In this document: piece after piece, positions 34,603 to 41,397 of the stretch
Position numbering within the stretch: position 1 is the stretch's first letter
How the letters are laid out: each line of letters begins with the position of its first letter
Origin: Arthrobacter sp. CDRTa11
GTDB lineage: Bacteria > Actinomycetota > Actinomycetes > Actinomycetales > Micrococcaceae
Reading direction: 5' to 3'
NCBI RefSeq assembly: GCF_026427775.1
Contig: NZ_CP044532.1
Span: forward strand, 5,084,001 to 5,148,000
Length of the DNA: 64,000 bases
Program-made: the position numbers and the translations under genes
The notes under the pieces: model-generated
What the model was told of the DNA's origin: nothing
Seen by the model: only the letters and a program-made list of their open reading frames with translations
The model's database searches: none

Positions 34603-36541
34603 TGACCACGACTCCGGGGGAACCGGATTCCAGGTTGCCACTGTCGTCCACTGCCCTGGAGCGCAGCACTGACGTCGGGCTGCCATGAGCGTTCCAGGAG
34701 TACGTCCAGTTGGTGGTGCCGTTCGCACGGCGCCAGGTGGTTCCGCCGTCGGTGGAAACCTCCACCCCCGCCACGGCGCCCCCGGCGTCGGTGGCTGTCC
34801 CCGTTACCGTGACAAGGGTGCCGTCCGGCAGAGTCGCACCCGGCGCCGGAGATGTGACCGTCGAGCTTGGGGCGGTGGCATCTACGGAGGGCTGGGCAGC
34901 GGTCAGGCCAGCAATGAGCGTGGCCGGCTGGGAATCCATGTCGGCAAAAAGATTGACCGTGGCCTGTTGCATGTTCGGGTCAATTGCCTTGCCCGTGGTG
35001 AAGGCATCCAGCCCCCAGGACCATTGAACCGTGCCGGCACCGAAGACCAAGGCGCCGCTGCTGGCCTTGTACATCGTGAGGTTGTGGGTTGCCGCTTGAC
35101 CGTTCAGCGTACGGGATCCGTAGTCCGTGAATATCTCGGCGTTAGTGCTGTTGGTGTGGGACAGACGGAATGCACCAGGTGGGCGGAAGCCGTTGTCTGC
35201 GTCGATGTCCCACTCATAGCCAAGGGTCCCCAACCCGGCACCCAGTGTTACTGAGGCACCGTTTGCCATGCCGGGAATGGAGGTTCCGCGCCAGAGCCGG
35301 AGGTGCTTGAAGGCCGATGGCACTACGATGTCCGTGGTCCCTGAGTTCACCAGGAACAACTGGCCGGTTACGGCATTCTCGGGATTGCCGCCGCCCCTTG
35401 CTGTCCCGTACCGGGGGTCTCGCCACGTACCCGTCCAAGAGACCGGATCCGTGTTGCCATCAAAGTGGGTGTCCTTATACGACACAAGGGTGCGGCCCGC
35501 CGTGTTGCTTCCGTCAGAACTGGGTTCCCACCTCGTTTTCCAAAACATCTCGTTGCCGCTGAAGAAGGCCAGGTGCACTCCGGCATCCCGGGCGGCTTCA
35601 ATGTTCGCGCGCTGCTCGCCGGACCAATACTCATCGTGACCGACGGACAGGAATGCTTTGTGGTTGAGGAGCAGCGGAGCTTTGGTGGCAACATCGAGGC
35701 CGCTCATGTAGCTCACGTCGTAGCCGTTCGCCTCCATGAACCGGATCATGGGATATTCGGCGTACATCAGCCAGCTGCGGCCCTGGTCATCCAGCGCCGA
35801 ATTGAATGGCCTGTTGTAGGACACTTTGAAGGCTGCCTTGTAGGCGAGCGGATTGCCCGGCGGGCAGGCAACGGTGCAGCTGTACAGGCTGTTGCCGCCG
35901 TAGGTGTTGTAGGCCTGCCAGGTCGAGTCGGACGTCTGGAACAACATGTCCGACTTTGCGGCGTCGTCGCGGACGACGAACGGAATAACGCTCGCGGCAC
36001 TGTTGTCCGTCCTGACCAGCCGGGCCAGGTAGACCCCTGATACCGCCGACGCCGGCACCGGCCAGGAGGCGGAAACAGCCCAGTTTCCGCAGTCAATCAG
36101 GCCTGTTGCCGGGAACGTGGCGCAGTTCGGTTGGGCCTGCGGCAGGGGTACCGAAGGAAGAATGTTGGGAGCGACTTTGCGGGCACCAAGCCCCTGGTAG
36201 TAGCCCAGCCGATAGATGTCGATCCGGTACGCGGAGGCCGTCGTCTTGACCTTGAAGGTGACGGTCTGACCCACGTTGACGCTCATCGACGTCGCATAGC
36301 CCTGGATGGTGCTGTTGCCCGCGCCCGCCACCTGCCACTCCGACGCCGGGCTGCCGGGCTGGGTATTCTCGCAGGCAACCTTGCTGACCACCGGCGCATC
36401 GCACGGACCTGCGGCGCGGGCAGGAGCCAGCAGCGACGGATCGGCCGCGACGGAGAGCGTCGAAACAATCAGTGCGAGGATCAGGGCAGGGACACCCTGC
36501 TTGAGGATCCGCCGGGAGAACAATCCAGGTGCAGACTTCAT
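31025..36541 (-). CDS. Giant secreted multi-domain protein: dimethylformamidase-like domain, Ig-like, four DUF4082 and five Big_5-like domains
   Basis: 1838 residues from ATG 36541 (GGAG nine bases upstream). Residues 1-44 are a signal peptide (GVPALILALIVSTLSVA, cleavage near ARAAG). Residues about 60-540 resemble the beta subunit of N,N-dimethylformamidase: SWLMYAEYPMIRFMEANGYDVSYMSGLD, then SVGHDEYWSGEQRANIEAARDAG (H302, E304, Y305) and FFSGNEMFWK. An Ig-like unit follows (about 555-648). Then come four DUF4082 domains, each led by C-P-C-(S/T) and containing R-F-(Y/F)-K-x-x-x-N-(T/S)-G-T-H-x-G and Y-W-V-D-(A/V)-(L/V/I)-F-S. Five Big_5-like units (VSPxxxAT..KPxxTFNQAVT) lie between them in the order 2,2,1. 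The whole protein is extracellular. It is the first gene of the minus-strand polysaccharide operon. Activity is inferred from fold only. Confidence 0.85.
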   Translation of the reverse strand: MKSAPGLFSRRILKQGVPALILALIVSTLSVAADPSLLAPARAAGPCDAPVVSKVACENTQPGSPASEWQVAGAGNSTIQGYATSMSVNVGQTVTFKVKTTASAYRIDIYRLGYYQGLGARKVAPNILPSVPLPQAQPNCATFPATGLIDCGNWAVSASWPVPASAVSGVYLARLVRTDNSAASVIPFVVRDDAAKSDMLFQTSDSTWQAYNTYGGNSLYSCTVACPPGNPLAYKAAFKVSYNRPFNSALDDQGRSWLMYAEYPMIRFMEANGYDVSYMSGLDVATKAPLLLNHKAFLSVGHDEYWSGEQRANIEAARDAGVHLAFFSGNEMFWKTRWEPSSDGSNTAGRTLVSYKDTHFDGNTDPVSWTGTWRDPRYGTARGGGNPENAVTGQLFLVNSGTTDIVVPSAFKHLRLWRGTSIPGMANGASVTLGAGLGTLGYEWDIDADNGFRPPGAFRLSHTNSTNAEIFTDYGSRTLNGQAATHNLTMYKASSGALVFGAGTVQWSWGLDAFTTGKAIDPNMQQATVNLFADMDSQPATLIAGLTAAQPSVDATAPSSTVTSPAPGATLPDGTLVTVTGTATDAGGAVAGVEVSTDGGTTWRRANGTTNWTYSWNAHGSPTSVLRSRAVDDSGNLESGSPGVVVNVSCPCSLVGANVAPAVADAGDSGSIEVGAKFYSDVPGTISAVRFFKSSRNTGTHTGSVWSESGQRLATATFTGESATGWQTAALTPPLAITANTKYVVSYFAPQSHYAQDSGYFYNNPSPSGGINATDSAPLHFTRSVPGAPNGFYRYGSTSGFPDQIYDAEYYWVDALFSPTGTAAPAVSSVSPSSGATGVALTIKPSVTFNQAVTGSSIAFTLKNPAGATVAGSLAYDSPTNTAVFTPASALAYGTTYTATVSGARNAAGQTMAQPYSWTFTTAAAPTAPTVLSVSPGDKATGVAVNVKPAATFNQAVTGSSVVFGLKDAANNTVAGSSAFDSASNTATFTPSAALAYSTTYTATVSGATNASGQTMVAPYSWTFTTAAAPAPCPCTVFSATSVPAVASENDANAVEVGMKFRSDVPGSVNGVRFYKGTTNTGTHTGHLWSATGTLLASVTFAGETASGWQQANFSTPVDITANTTYVVSYHAPNGHYSANSGFFGTSADRAPLHGLASGTDGPNGVYRYGASGYPTASFNNTNYWVDVVFSTTPSEVPPSVTSVTPANNAADVAVAVKPTAAFNQAVTASSVVFTVKDAANAAVAGTTAYDAATNTATFTPSAALSYNTTYTATVSGASNAAGQLMGAPYSWTFTTTAVPVLPAVSSTSPANNATGIPADVKPAATFNQAVTASSVTFTLRDAANAAVAGTVAYDSGTTTATFTPGAALGFNTTYTATVSGARNAAGQTMSAPHSWTFTTAAAPVACPCSVFTPNAVPATVSTEDSNSVELGMKFRSDITGTVTGVRFYKGSANTGTHIGHLWTSTGTLLASVTFEEETASGWQQALFSSPVPIAANTTYVVSYFAPEGFYSSSSGFFSSATDRAPLHGLASGVDGPNGVFRYGAAAFPMDSFNNTNYWVDVIFSTGTAGAAPAVVAVSPANNATSVPESVKPTATFNQAVTGSSVVFTLKDAFGTAVAGSATYSASTNTSTFSPASVLPFSTTFTATVSGATNASGTAMSAPFSWSFTTKAAPAACPCSVFSPTAVPATVNTNDRKAVEVGMKFRSDVAGTVTGVRFFKGSSNSGTHTGHLWSSSGALLSSVTFVGETGSGWQQAMFSSPVPIAANTTYVVSYHTTVGFYSSTKDYFSSASTDNPPLHGLASGVDGANGVYRYGSTGFPTDSFKNTNYWVDVVFSRS

Positions 36542-36674
36542 TTTTCGGCTCCATAGTCGCGGCACAACCACGCAGCGGCAGGATCCGGGTCTGCACTCCC
36601 GTTTCCTGCCAGCGGCACCGGCTTCCCGGCACCTGCTGTCGCATTCAGATAGTTGTTACCGGTGTCCAGCGGGT

Positions 36675-36698
36675 GGCGAGACTATGAGTCTCTCCGCC
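36675..36698. promoter_or_regulatory. Dyad GAGACTatgAGTCTC in the promoter/leader region of the giant gene
   Basis: gagact (36678-36683) and agtctc (36687-36692) form a perfect 6-bp dyad around 3 bases, extended by ggc/gcc at 36675-36677 and 36696-36698. It lies about 140 bp upstream of the start of the 1838-residue gene. It could be an operator for the minus-strand operon. The rest of 36542-36845 shows no gene. Confidence 0.4.
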
Positions 36699-36803
36699 AT
36701 GCGGCCCGGAACCATGGACCGCATGCCCACGGGGCATCCGTATTGTTCAACCGTAGGCTTGGCCGCAGCCGGGCACTAGGAAAGCATGCCGACTATGTGG
36801 GTA

Positions 36804-36827
36804 TCCGCACCAGCTTTGTGGTGCGGA
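36804..36827 (-). terminator. Hairpin downstream of the M18 aminopeptidase gene
   Basis: tccgcacca (36804-36812) and tggtgcgga (36819-36827) form a perfect 9-bp stem with a 6-base loop, starting 18 bases past the aminopeptidase stop on the minus strand. No U-tract follows, so it would be a U-less terminator of the kind proposed for high-GC actinobacteria, isolating this gene from the polysaccharide operon downstream. Confidence 0.55.
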
Positions 36828-36845
36828 AATCCTGCTGAAAAAGTC

Positions 36846-38174
36846 CTACGGCGAGGTCCTGAAGAACAGCTCCGCCACCCTGGCCAGCCAGTGCGGATCC
36901 TCCACCCCGCACAGCTCACGGGCGGAATGCATCGAGAGCAGCGGCACCCCAACGTCTACCGTTCGGATGCCCAGCCGCGTCGCAGTCAAAGGCCCGATCG
37001 TTGAGCCGCACGGCATCACATTGTTTGAGACGAATTCCTGGTACGGCACCTTGGCCTCGCCACACAGCTTCGCCCAGAAGGCAGCCCCGTTGGCATCCGT
37101 GGCATAGCGCTGGTTGGCGTTGATCTTCAGCAGGGGCCCGCCGTTAAGCACAGGATGATTGGCGGGATCGTGCCGCTCCGCATAGTTGGGGTGCACGGCG
37201 TGGCCCGCGTCTGCGGATACACAGAACGACGCCGCCAGGGCCTGACGCCGTTGGCTCGCCGTCGCACCAAGGCCGTCGGAGATACGGACCAGCACGTCTT
37301 CGAGGATGGGACCGCAGGCCCCGGAACGGGAATTGGAGCCGATTTCCTCATGGTCGAACGCTGCCAGGACGGCGATGGGCGCTGTACCGCCCGGCACTGC
37401 CCCGTCCGGCCCAGGGCCGGAGGCGCCGTGCGCAATCAGTGCCATCAGCCCGGCATGCGTGGCGGACAGGTTATCCAGCCGCCCGGAGGCAAAGAACTCA
37501 CTGTTGGCGCCAAAAACGGAAGGGGCCTGCGTGTCCGCAATAACGACGTCGTACCCTCCGATCTCAGCCGCGTTCACAGAGCCGACCCCGGACACGTGGG
37601 CCGCCAGCACTCCCAGCAGGTCAACCCCGGCCGGGTCCCCGAGCCCCCACACCGGGTTCATGTGCCGCTGCTTGTCCAGGGTGAGGGCGTCATTCACCGC
37701 ACGGTCCAGGTGGATGGCCAGTTGGGGGAAGCGCAGCAGGGGACCGGTGGCGGTGAGGTGTTGTGTGCCGTCCAGCATCACCAGCCTGCCAGCCAGCCGC
37801 AGTTCACGGTCCAGCCAGGAGTTCAGCAGCGGACCACCGTAGATTTCAACCCCGGCCTGCAGCCACCCGTGGGCGCCAATGGTGGGCTTCGGCTTGAGCT
37901 TGAACGACGGCGAATCCGTGTGCGAACCCACAATGTTGAAGCCGGTAGTGGGGCCTGCCGCCTCCGGAACCACCCAGGCGATGAGGGCGCCATCACGGAT
38001 GATGTAGAACGATCCCGCCCGAGCCTCCCATGGATCCCGCTCGTCGAGCCCCGTGAAGCCGGCCTCCTCCAGCCGCCGTGCCGCTTCGTGGACGGCATGA
38101 AAGCTCGACGGCGAGGCGCTGACATATGCGCCGAGGTCCTGGATGTGGTCAGCGGCGGTGGAAGGCAAAGGCAT
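36846..38174 (-). CDS. M18 family aminopeptidase (aspartyl aminopeptidase-like)
   Basis: 442 residues from ATG 38174; the frame opens further to 38207 but that end lacks conservation. M18 signatures: ASPSSFHAVHEAARRLEEAGF, GFNIVGSHTDSPSFKLKPKP (metal-binding His and Asp), AAFDHEEIGSNSRSGACGP (Glu and bridging ligands), NVMPCGSTIGPLTATRLGIRTVDVGVPLLSMHSARELCG with the final metal His. It is a cytoplasmic di-zinc peptidase, removing N-terminal acidic or neutral residues, probably as a large oligomer. Length fits the bacterial ApeB branch (about 430). Neighbours are unrelated; a hairpin follows its stop. Confidence 0.93.
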   Translation of the reverse strand: MPLPSTAADHIQDLGAYVSASPSSFHAVHEAARRLEEAGFTGLDERDPWEARAGSFYIIRDGALIAWVVPEAAGPTTGFNIVGSHTDSPSFKLKPKPTIGAHGWLQAGVEIYGGPLLNSWLDRELRLAGRLVMLDGTQHLTATGPLLRFPQLAIHLDRAVNDALTLDKQRHMNPVWGLGDPAGVDLLGVLAAHVSGVGSVNAAEIGGYDVVIADTQAPSVFGANSEFFASGRLDNLSATHAGLMALIAHGASGPGPDGAVPGGTAPIAVLAAFDHEEIGSNSRSGACGPILEDVLVRISDGLGATASQRRQALAASFCVSADAGHAVHPNYAERHDPANHPVLNGGPLLKINANQRYATDANGAAFWAKLCGEAKVPYQEFVSNNVMPCGSTIGPLTATRLGIRTVDVGVPLLSMHSARELCGVEDPHWLARVAELFFRTSP

Positions 38175-38215
38175 GGTCTCGAGTCTAGTGCCGGGCCACG
38201 GCCCCACCTGCGGCG

Positions 38216-39112
38216 CTAGATGGTGACGTTGAGCCCCGCCGTATAACCCGTGGCACCAGATCCTGACATCGTGGCCAGCTGGTAGATGCCGCCGTCCTCG
38301 CGGAACACCATGTCCGATTGCAGGGTGGTGCTGGGGAAATTGCTGGCGCTGGCTTCGTAGCCTGTCCTGGAATACACGTCACGGCAGGAGGAATCGGTGA
38401 GGGCGATTTGGGAAACGGCCAGAACCTGCCCGGCCGACGCCGCGTTGCTCATGGATTCAAACACTTCAAAGTGGATGTGCGGCCAGCGTCCGCGGTAGGC
38501 CCCCGGGAAGATTGACGTGAAGGTGACCTGTCCGTTCGCGTCGGCTTCCTGGACGCCGCGGAGGTAGTTCTCGTCCGTCAGGCCCGAATCGTACATCGAG
38601 TACTTGCCGTCCTTGTCGCAATGCCATGCGTAGACGGCCGCCCCGGCCAGGGGCACGCAGCCGTTGGAGTTGTCCAGGAGCGTCAGGGTGAAGGTCAGTG
38701 GCACGCCGTCGGCCTTGGTGCCGGACGTCCCGAAGCTGGAGGTGATGTCCCGGCGGACAACTCCGGAGGCCTCCAGGACATTGGGGCCGTTGGAGCCGTC
38801 GCCGGGGTAGGGTCCTGCCGTTTCCTCGGGGATCTCCACGCCACACTCGGCAATGGCCCGGGTCACGGTGGGAGTAGCACTGGCAGAAGGCGCCACAGAG
38901 CCGGTTGCGGAGGCAGTTTCTGTAGCGGCGGCGGACGATGTGGCCGGGGCGGACGATGATCCCCCGGGAGTGCAGGCAGCCAATGCCGCGGCGGCGCCGC
39001 CGGCGCCGAGGAACATTCCCAGCGAACGGCGGCTCATGAGCGTGGACAGATCGAACTCAAGGCCGCGGTCGTGGTTGGGATGGGGCTCGTGATTGGTCAT
39101 GCCTCCATCCAA
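38216..39112 (-). CDS. Tat-exported lipoprotein of the intradiol ring-cleavage dioxygenase family
   Basis: 298 residues from ATG 39112; ATG 39100 is an alternative, with GGAGG too close to serve it well. The twin-arginine signal SRRSLGMFLGAGGAAAALAAC ends in a lipobox-like L-A-A-C, so it is probably folded in the cytoplasm and anchored outside. A Ser/Thr/Ala linker follows. Then come TAGPYPGDGSNGPNVLE, VYAWHCDKDGKYSMYD and GRWPHIHFEVF. The Tyr and the His-x-His correspond to the non-haem iron ligands of intradiol dioxygenases such as protocatechuate 3,4-dioxygenase. Extracellular members of this family are common in Actinobacteria, with unproven substrates (aromatics, lignin fragments). Confidence 0.85.
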   Translation of the reverse strand: MDGGMTNHEPHPNHDRGLEFDLSTLMSRRSLGMFLGAGGAAAALAACTPGGSSSAPATSSAAATETASATGSVAPSASATPTVTRAIAECGVEIPEETAGPYPGDGSNGPNVLEASGVVRRDITSSFGTSGTKADGVPLTFTLTLLDNSNGCVPLAGAAVYAWHCDKDGKYSMYDSGLTDENYLRGVQEADANGQVTFTSIFPGAYRGRWPHIHFEVFESMSNAASAGQVLAVSQIALTDSSCRDVYSRTGYEASASNFPSTTLQSDMVFREDGGIYQLATMSGSGATGYTAGLNVTI

Positions 39113-39162
39113 CCGCTAACGCCTGTAACGTGCATAGGGCATTCCTGTGTACGGGCTGTGCG

Positions 39163-39855
39163 TCAGTAGTCGGGGTTGCTTGGGACAACCAGACCTGTCT
39201 CGTAGGCATACACCACGGCCTGGACCCTGTCCCGCAGGTGGAGTTTGGTCAGGATCCTGCGGACATGCGTCTTGACTGTGGCTTCAGACAGGAAATAGCG
39301 GTGTGCGATCTCACCATTAGACAGCCCCTCGGCCATGGCCTCCAGCATCTCCGTTTCACGGGGCGTCAGGTCCTCCAGGAGGGGATCCCGTGGGGCTGCC
39401 GCGTTGGCAGGCCTGTGGGCACCGCGGACGTACGTTTCCAGCAGCCGCTGGGTGACCCGCGGGGCCACCACCGCGTCGCCGCTGGCCACCACGCGAACGG
39501 CATGAATCAGCTCTGACGGCGCCACGTCCTTCAGCAGGAAGGCGGACGCGCCTGCCTGCAGGCCGGCAAAAGCATACTCGTCCACATCAAAGGTGGTCAG
39601 GATGATGATCCTCGCCGCTGACCCGGACGCCGTGATGGCACGTGTTGCCTCGATGCCGTCCAGGACGGGCATTCGGACATCCATCAGCACAACGTCCGGG
39701 TTAAGCTCACGGACCTGACGCACAGCCTCGGCGCCGTCGGAGGCCTCGCCGACGATCCCGAGATCATCCTCACCTTCAAGGATGAGGCGGAAGCCCATTC
39801 GGAGCAGCGGCTGGTCGTCCACCAGGAGGACGGTGATGGGTTGGGAGTCTGTCAT
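39163..39855 (-). CDS. NarL/FixJ family response regulator
   Basis: 230 residues, ATG 39855. The receiver domain reads TVLLVDDQPLLRMGFRLILEGEDD, with the phosphoryl-accepting Asp at about residue 59 (DVVLMDVRMPVLDG) and K in FLLKDVAPSELIHAV. The LuxR-type helix-turn-helix near the end is LTPRETEMLEAMAEGLSNGEIAHRYFLSEATVKTHVRRILTKLHLRDRVQAVVYAYETGLV. Its start overlaps the stop of the histidine kinase gene by four bases, so they are a translationally coupled pair. Its most likely target is the ABC transporter operon that carries it, see the TCAGGG repeats upstream. Confidence 0.95.
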   Translation of the reverse strand: MTDSQPITVLLVDDQPLLRMGFRLILEGEDDLGIVGEASDGAEAVRQVRELNPDVVLMDVRMPVLDGIEATRAITASGSAARIIILTTFDVDEYAFAGLQAGASAFLLKDVAPSELIHAVRVVASGDAVVAPRVTQRLLETYVRGAHRPANAAAPRDPLLEDLTPRETEMLEAMAEGLSNGEIAHRYFLSEATVKTHVRRILTKLHLRDRVQAVVYAYETGLVVPSNPDY

Positions 39856-41372
39856 GCCTTGCCTTGCTGTTGAATTTGGGGCTCTTGGACTTGGGGCTGT
39901 TGAATTTCAGGCTCTTGGCCGGGGGGCTGGTGGATGTGGCTGTTGCTGGGTGGGAGCGGTTGTACAGGTGCCCCGCCAGCGGAATCCGGCCTGCCGGGCT
40001 GCCCGGCCTCCCGGTCACCAGGCCAGGTCAGCAGCGCCCGAACCCGCCAGCCGTGTCCGCTCCGGCCGGCCTCCACCGTGCCCGAATAGATCCGTGCCCG
40101 CTCCGCCATCCCCGCGAGCCCCTGGCCAGACCCGACACCAATGCCGGGCCCCACACCGGGCCCGGGCCCACCACCGGGCCCCGGGCCCGGTCCGAACGCG
40201 GAACCCGGGCCGGCTCCGCCAGGTTCAGAAGAGCCCTGCGCGGCATGCCCGGTGCCGTCGTCGAGCACGTCTATGGTCACGGTTGAGCCGGCACGGACAA
40301 TGCCCACGTCCACGCGGCTGAGCGAGCGGCCGTACCGCAGCACATTCGTGAGGGATTCCTGCACGATCCGGTAGACCGTCAGCTGGAACGCCGCATCCTG
40401 GGGCAGCGCAGGGCCGGTGTGCGAGTAGTGCAGAGGGAGGCCGGCCGTGCGGAATCCCTCCAGCAGCTTGGCCAGGCTGTCTCCTGATGCGAGCGGTTGG
40501 CGTGGCGCGTTCCCCTGGGCGTCGTCCCGCAGGACACCCAGCACCCGCCGCATGTCGCCCAGGGCCATCCGGCCGGTACGGGAGAGCTCACTGAGGACTT
40601 CGCCGGCGCGGTCGGGACTTTTCCTGACCACGACGGCGGCGCCGTCCGACAGGCTGATCATCACCGTCAGCGAGTGCGCCACGACGTCGTGCATTTCGCG
40701 GGCGATCCGGTTCCGTTCGTTGACAGAGGCCAGGCTAGCCGTGCGGGCCGCCCAGGCGGCGATTTCCTGTTCGTGTTCCCGCCGCTGCCGCACGGAGATT
40801 CCGATGCCGGTGGCAATGACGTTGGAGAGCGCAATGGTGGCACCGGTGGCGATGCTGGTCAGGAGGTGGAAGTCCCCCGGATTGGCTCCCGGGTCATGGA
40901 CAAAGGAATTTTCCATGGGGCCGACGGCGGCCAGAAGGTACAGCAGGGCCAGCGGCGCCGTAGCCAATGCCAGCGTCATCAGAGCGAACCGCCTCGTGTG
41001 CACCACTGCCACCGCGTACAGCGAGAACCATAGCCCGGCGGAAACATTGGAGCCCCAGGGATGGAGAAGCGTAACGGCCACTTCCATCACGGCCACAAAG
41101 GCCACCAGTGCCACAGGGTACGAGCGCCGGAAGAACATGGCTCCGGCCACCATGAGGAGGAGGGCGGCTGCCAGCCAACTGCCGGACATCACGGCATCCA
41201 CCACCGTGGGGGCCACCAGCAGCGCATAGCTGAGGGCAACCAGCCCGTCCATCACCCGGGGGTGCTGGAAGAGGTAGCGGCGGATCGTGCCGCGGCGCTT
41301 GGCTGTGATCTCGGCAAAGGACGCGTCGGCCTGGCCGGCCGGCGCGTCCTTTACAGGTACTGCATGGGTCAT
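39852..41372 (-). CDS. Sensor histidine kinase (HisKA_3 / NarX-DesK type) with Gly/Pro-rich ATP-lid insert
   Basis: 506 residues, ATG 41372. Residues about 40-195 contain some five or six hydrophobic helices. The dimerisation/phosphoacceptor helix reads RNRIAREMHDVVAHSLTVMI with His228. HATPase motifs follow: QESLTNVLRYG (N box), VLDDGTG (G1). Between G1 and the G2 box GQGLAGMAERARIYSG lies an insert of about 30 residues made of Gly-Pro repeats (GPGPGPGGGPGPGVGPGIGVG). A C-terminal tail is Gln/Pro-rich (EPEIQQPQVQEPQIQQQ). It phosphorylates the response regulator whose gene overlaps. The signal is unknown; the adjacent ABC transporter suggests an envelope or antibiotic cue. Confidence 0.93.
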   Translation of the reverse strand: MTHAVPVKDAPAGQADASFAEITAKRRGTIRRYLFQHPRVMDGLVALSYALLVAPTVVDAVMSGSWLAAALLLMVAGAMFFRRSYPVALVAFVAVMEVAVTLLHPWGSNVSAGLWFSLYAVAVVHTRRFALMTLALATAPLALLYLLAAVGPMENSFVHDPGANPGDFHLLTSIATGATIALSNVIATGIGISVRQRREHEQEIAAWAARTASLASVNERNRIAREMHDVVAHSLTVMISLSDGAAVVVRKSPDRAGEVLSELSRTGRMALGDMRRVLGVLRDDAQGNAPRQPLASGDSLAKLLEGFRTAGLPLHYSHTGPALPQDAAFQLTVYRIVQESLTNVLRYGRSLSRVDVGIVRAGSTVTIDVLDDGTGHAAQGSSEPGGAGPGSAFGPGPGPGGGPGPGVGPGIGVGSGQGLAGMAERARIYSGTVEAGRSGHGWRVRALLTWPGDREAGQPGRPDSAGGAPVQPLPPSNSHIHQPPGQEPEIQQPQVQEPQIQQQGKA

Positions 41373-41397
41373 GGGTTGAGCCTAGGCGAGCGGCCGC

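Noticed and set aside
36542..36845. Short open frames across the 300-bp gap before the giant gene
   Set aside because: No ribosome binding sites or conserved motifs; treated as promoter region.
40130..40240. GC-rich simple repeat considered as an assembly error
   Set aside because: It keeps the kinase reading frame through to intact G2 box motifs, so it is reported as a real insert.
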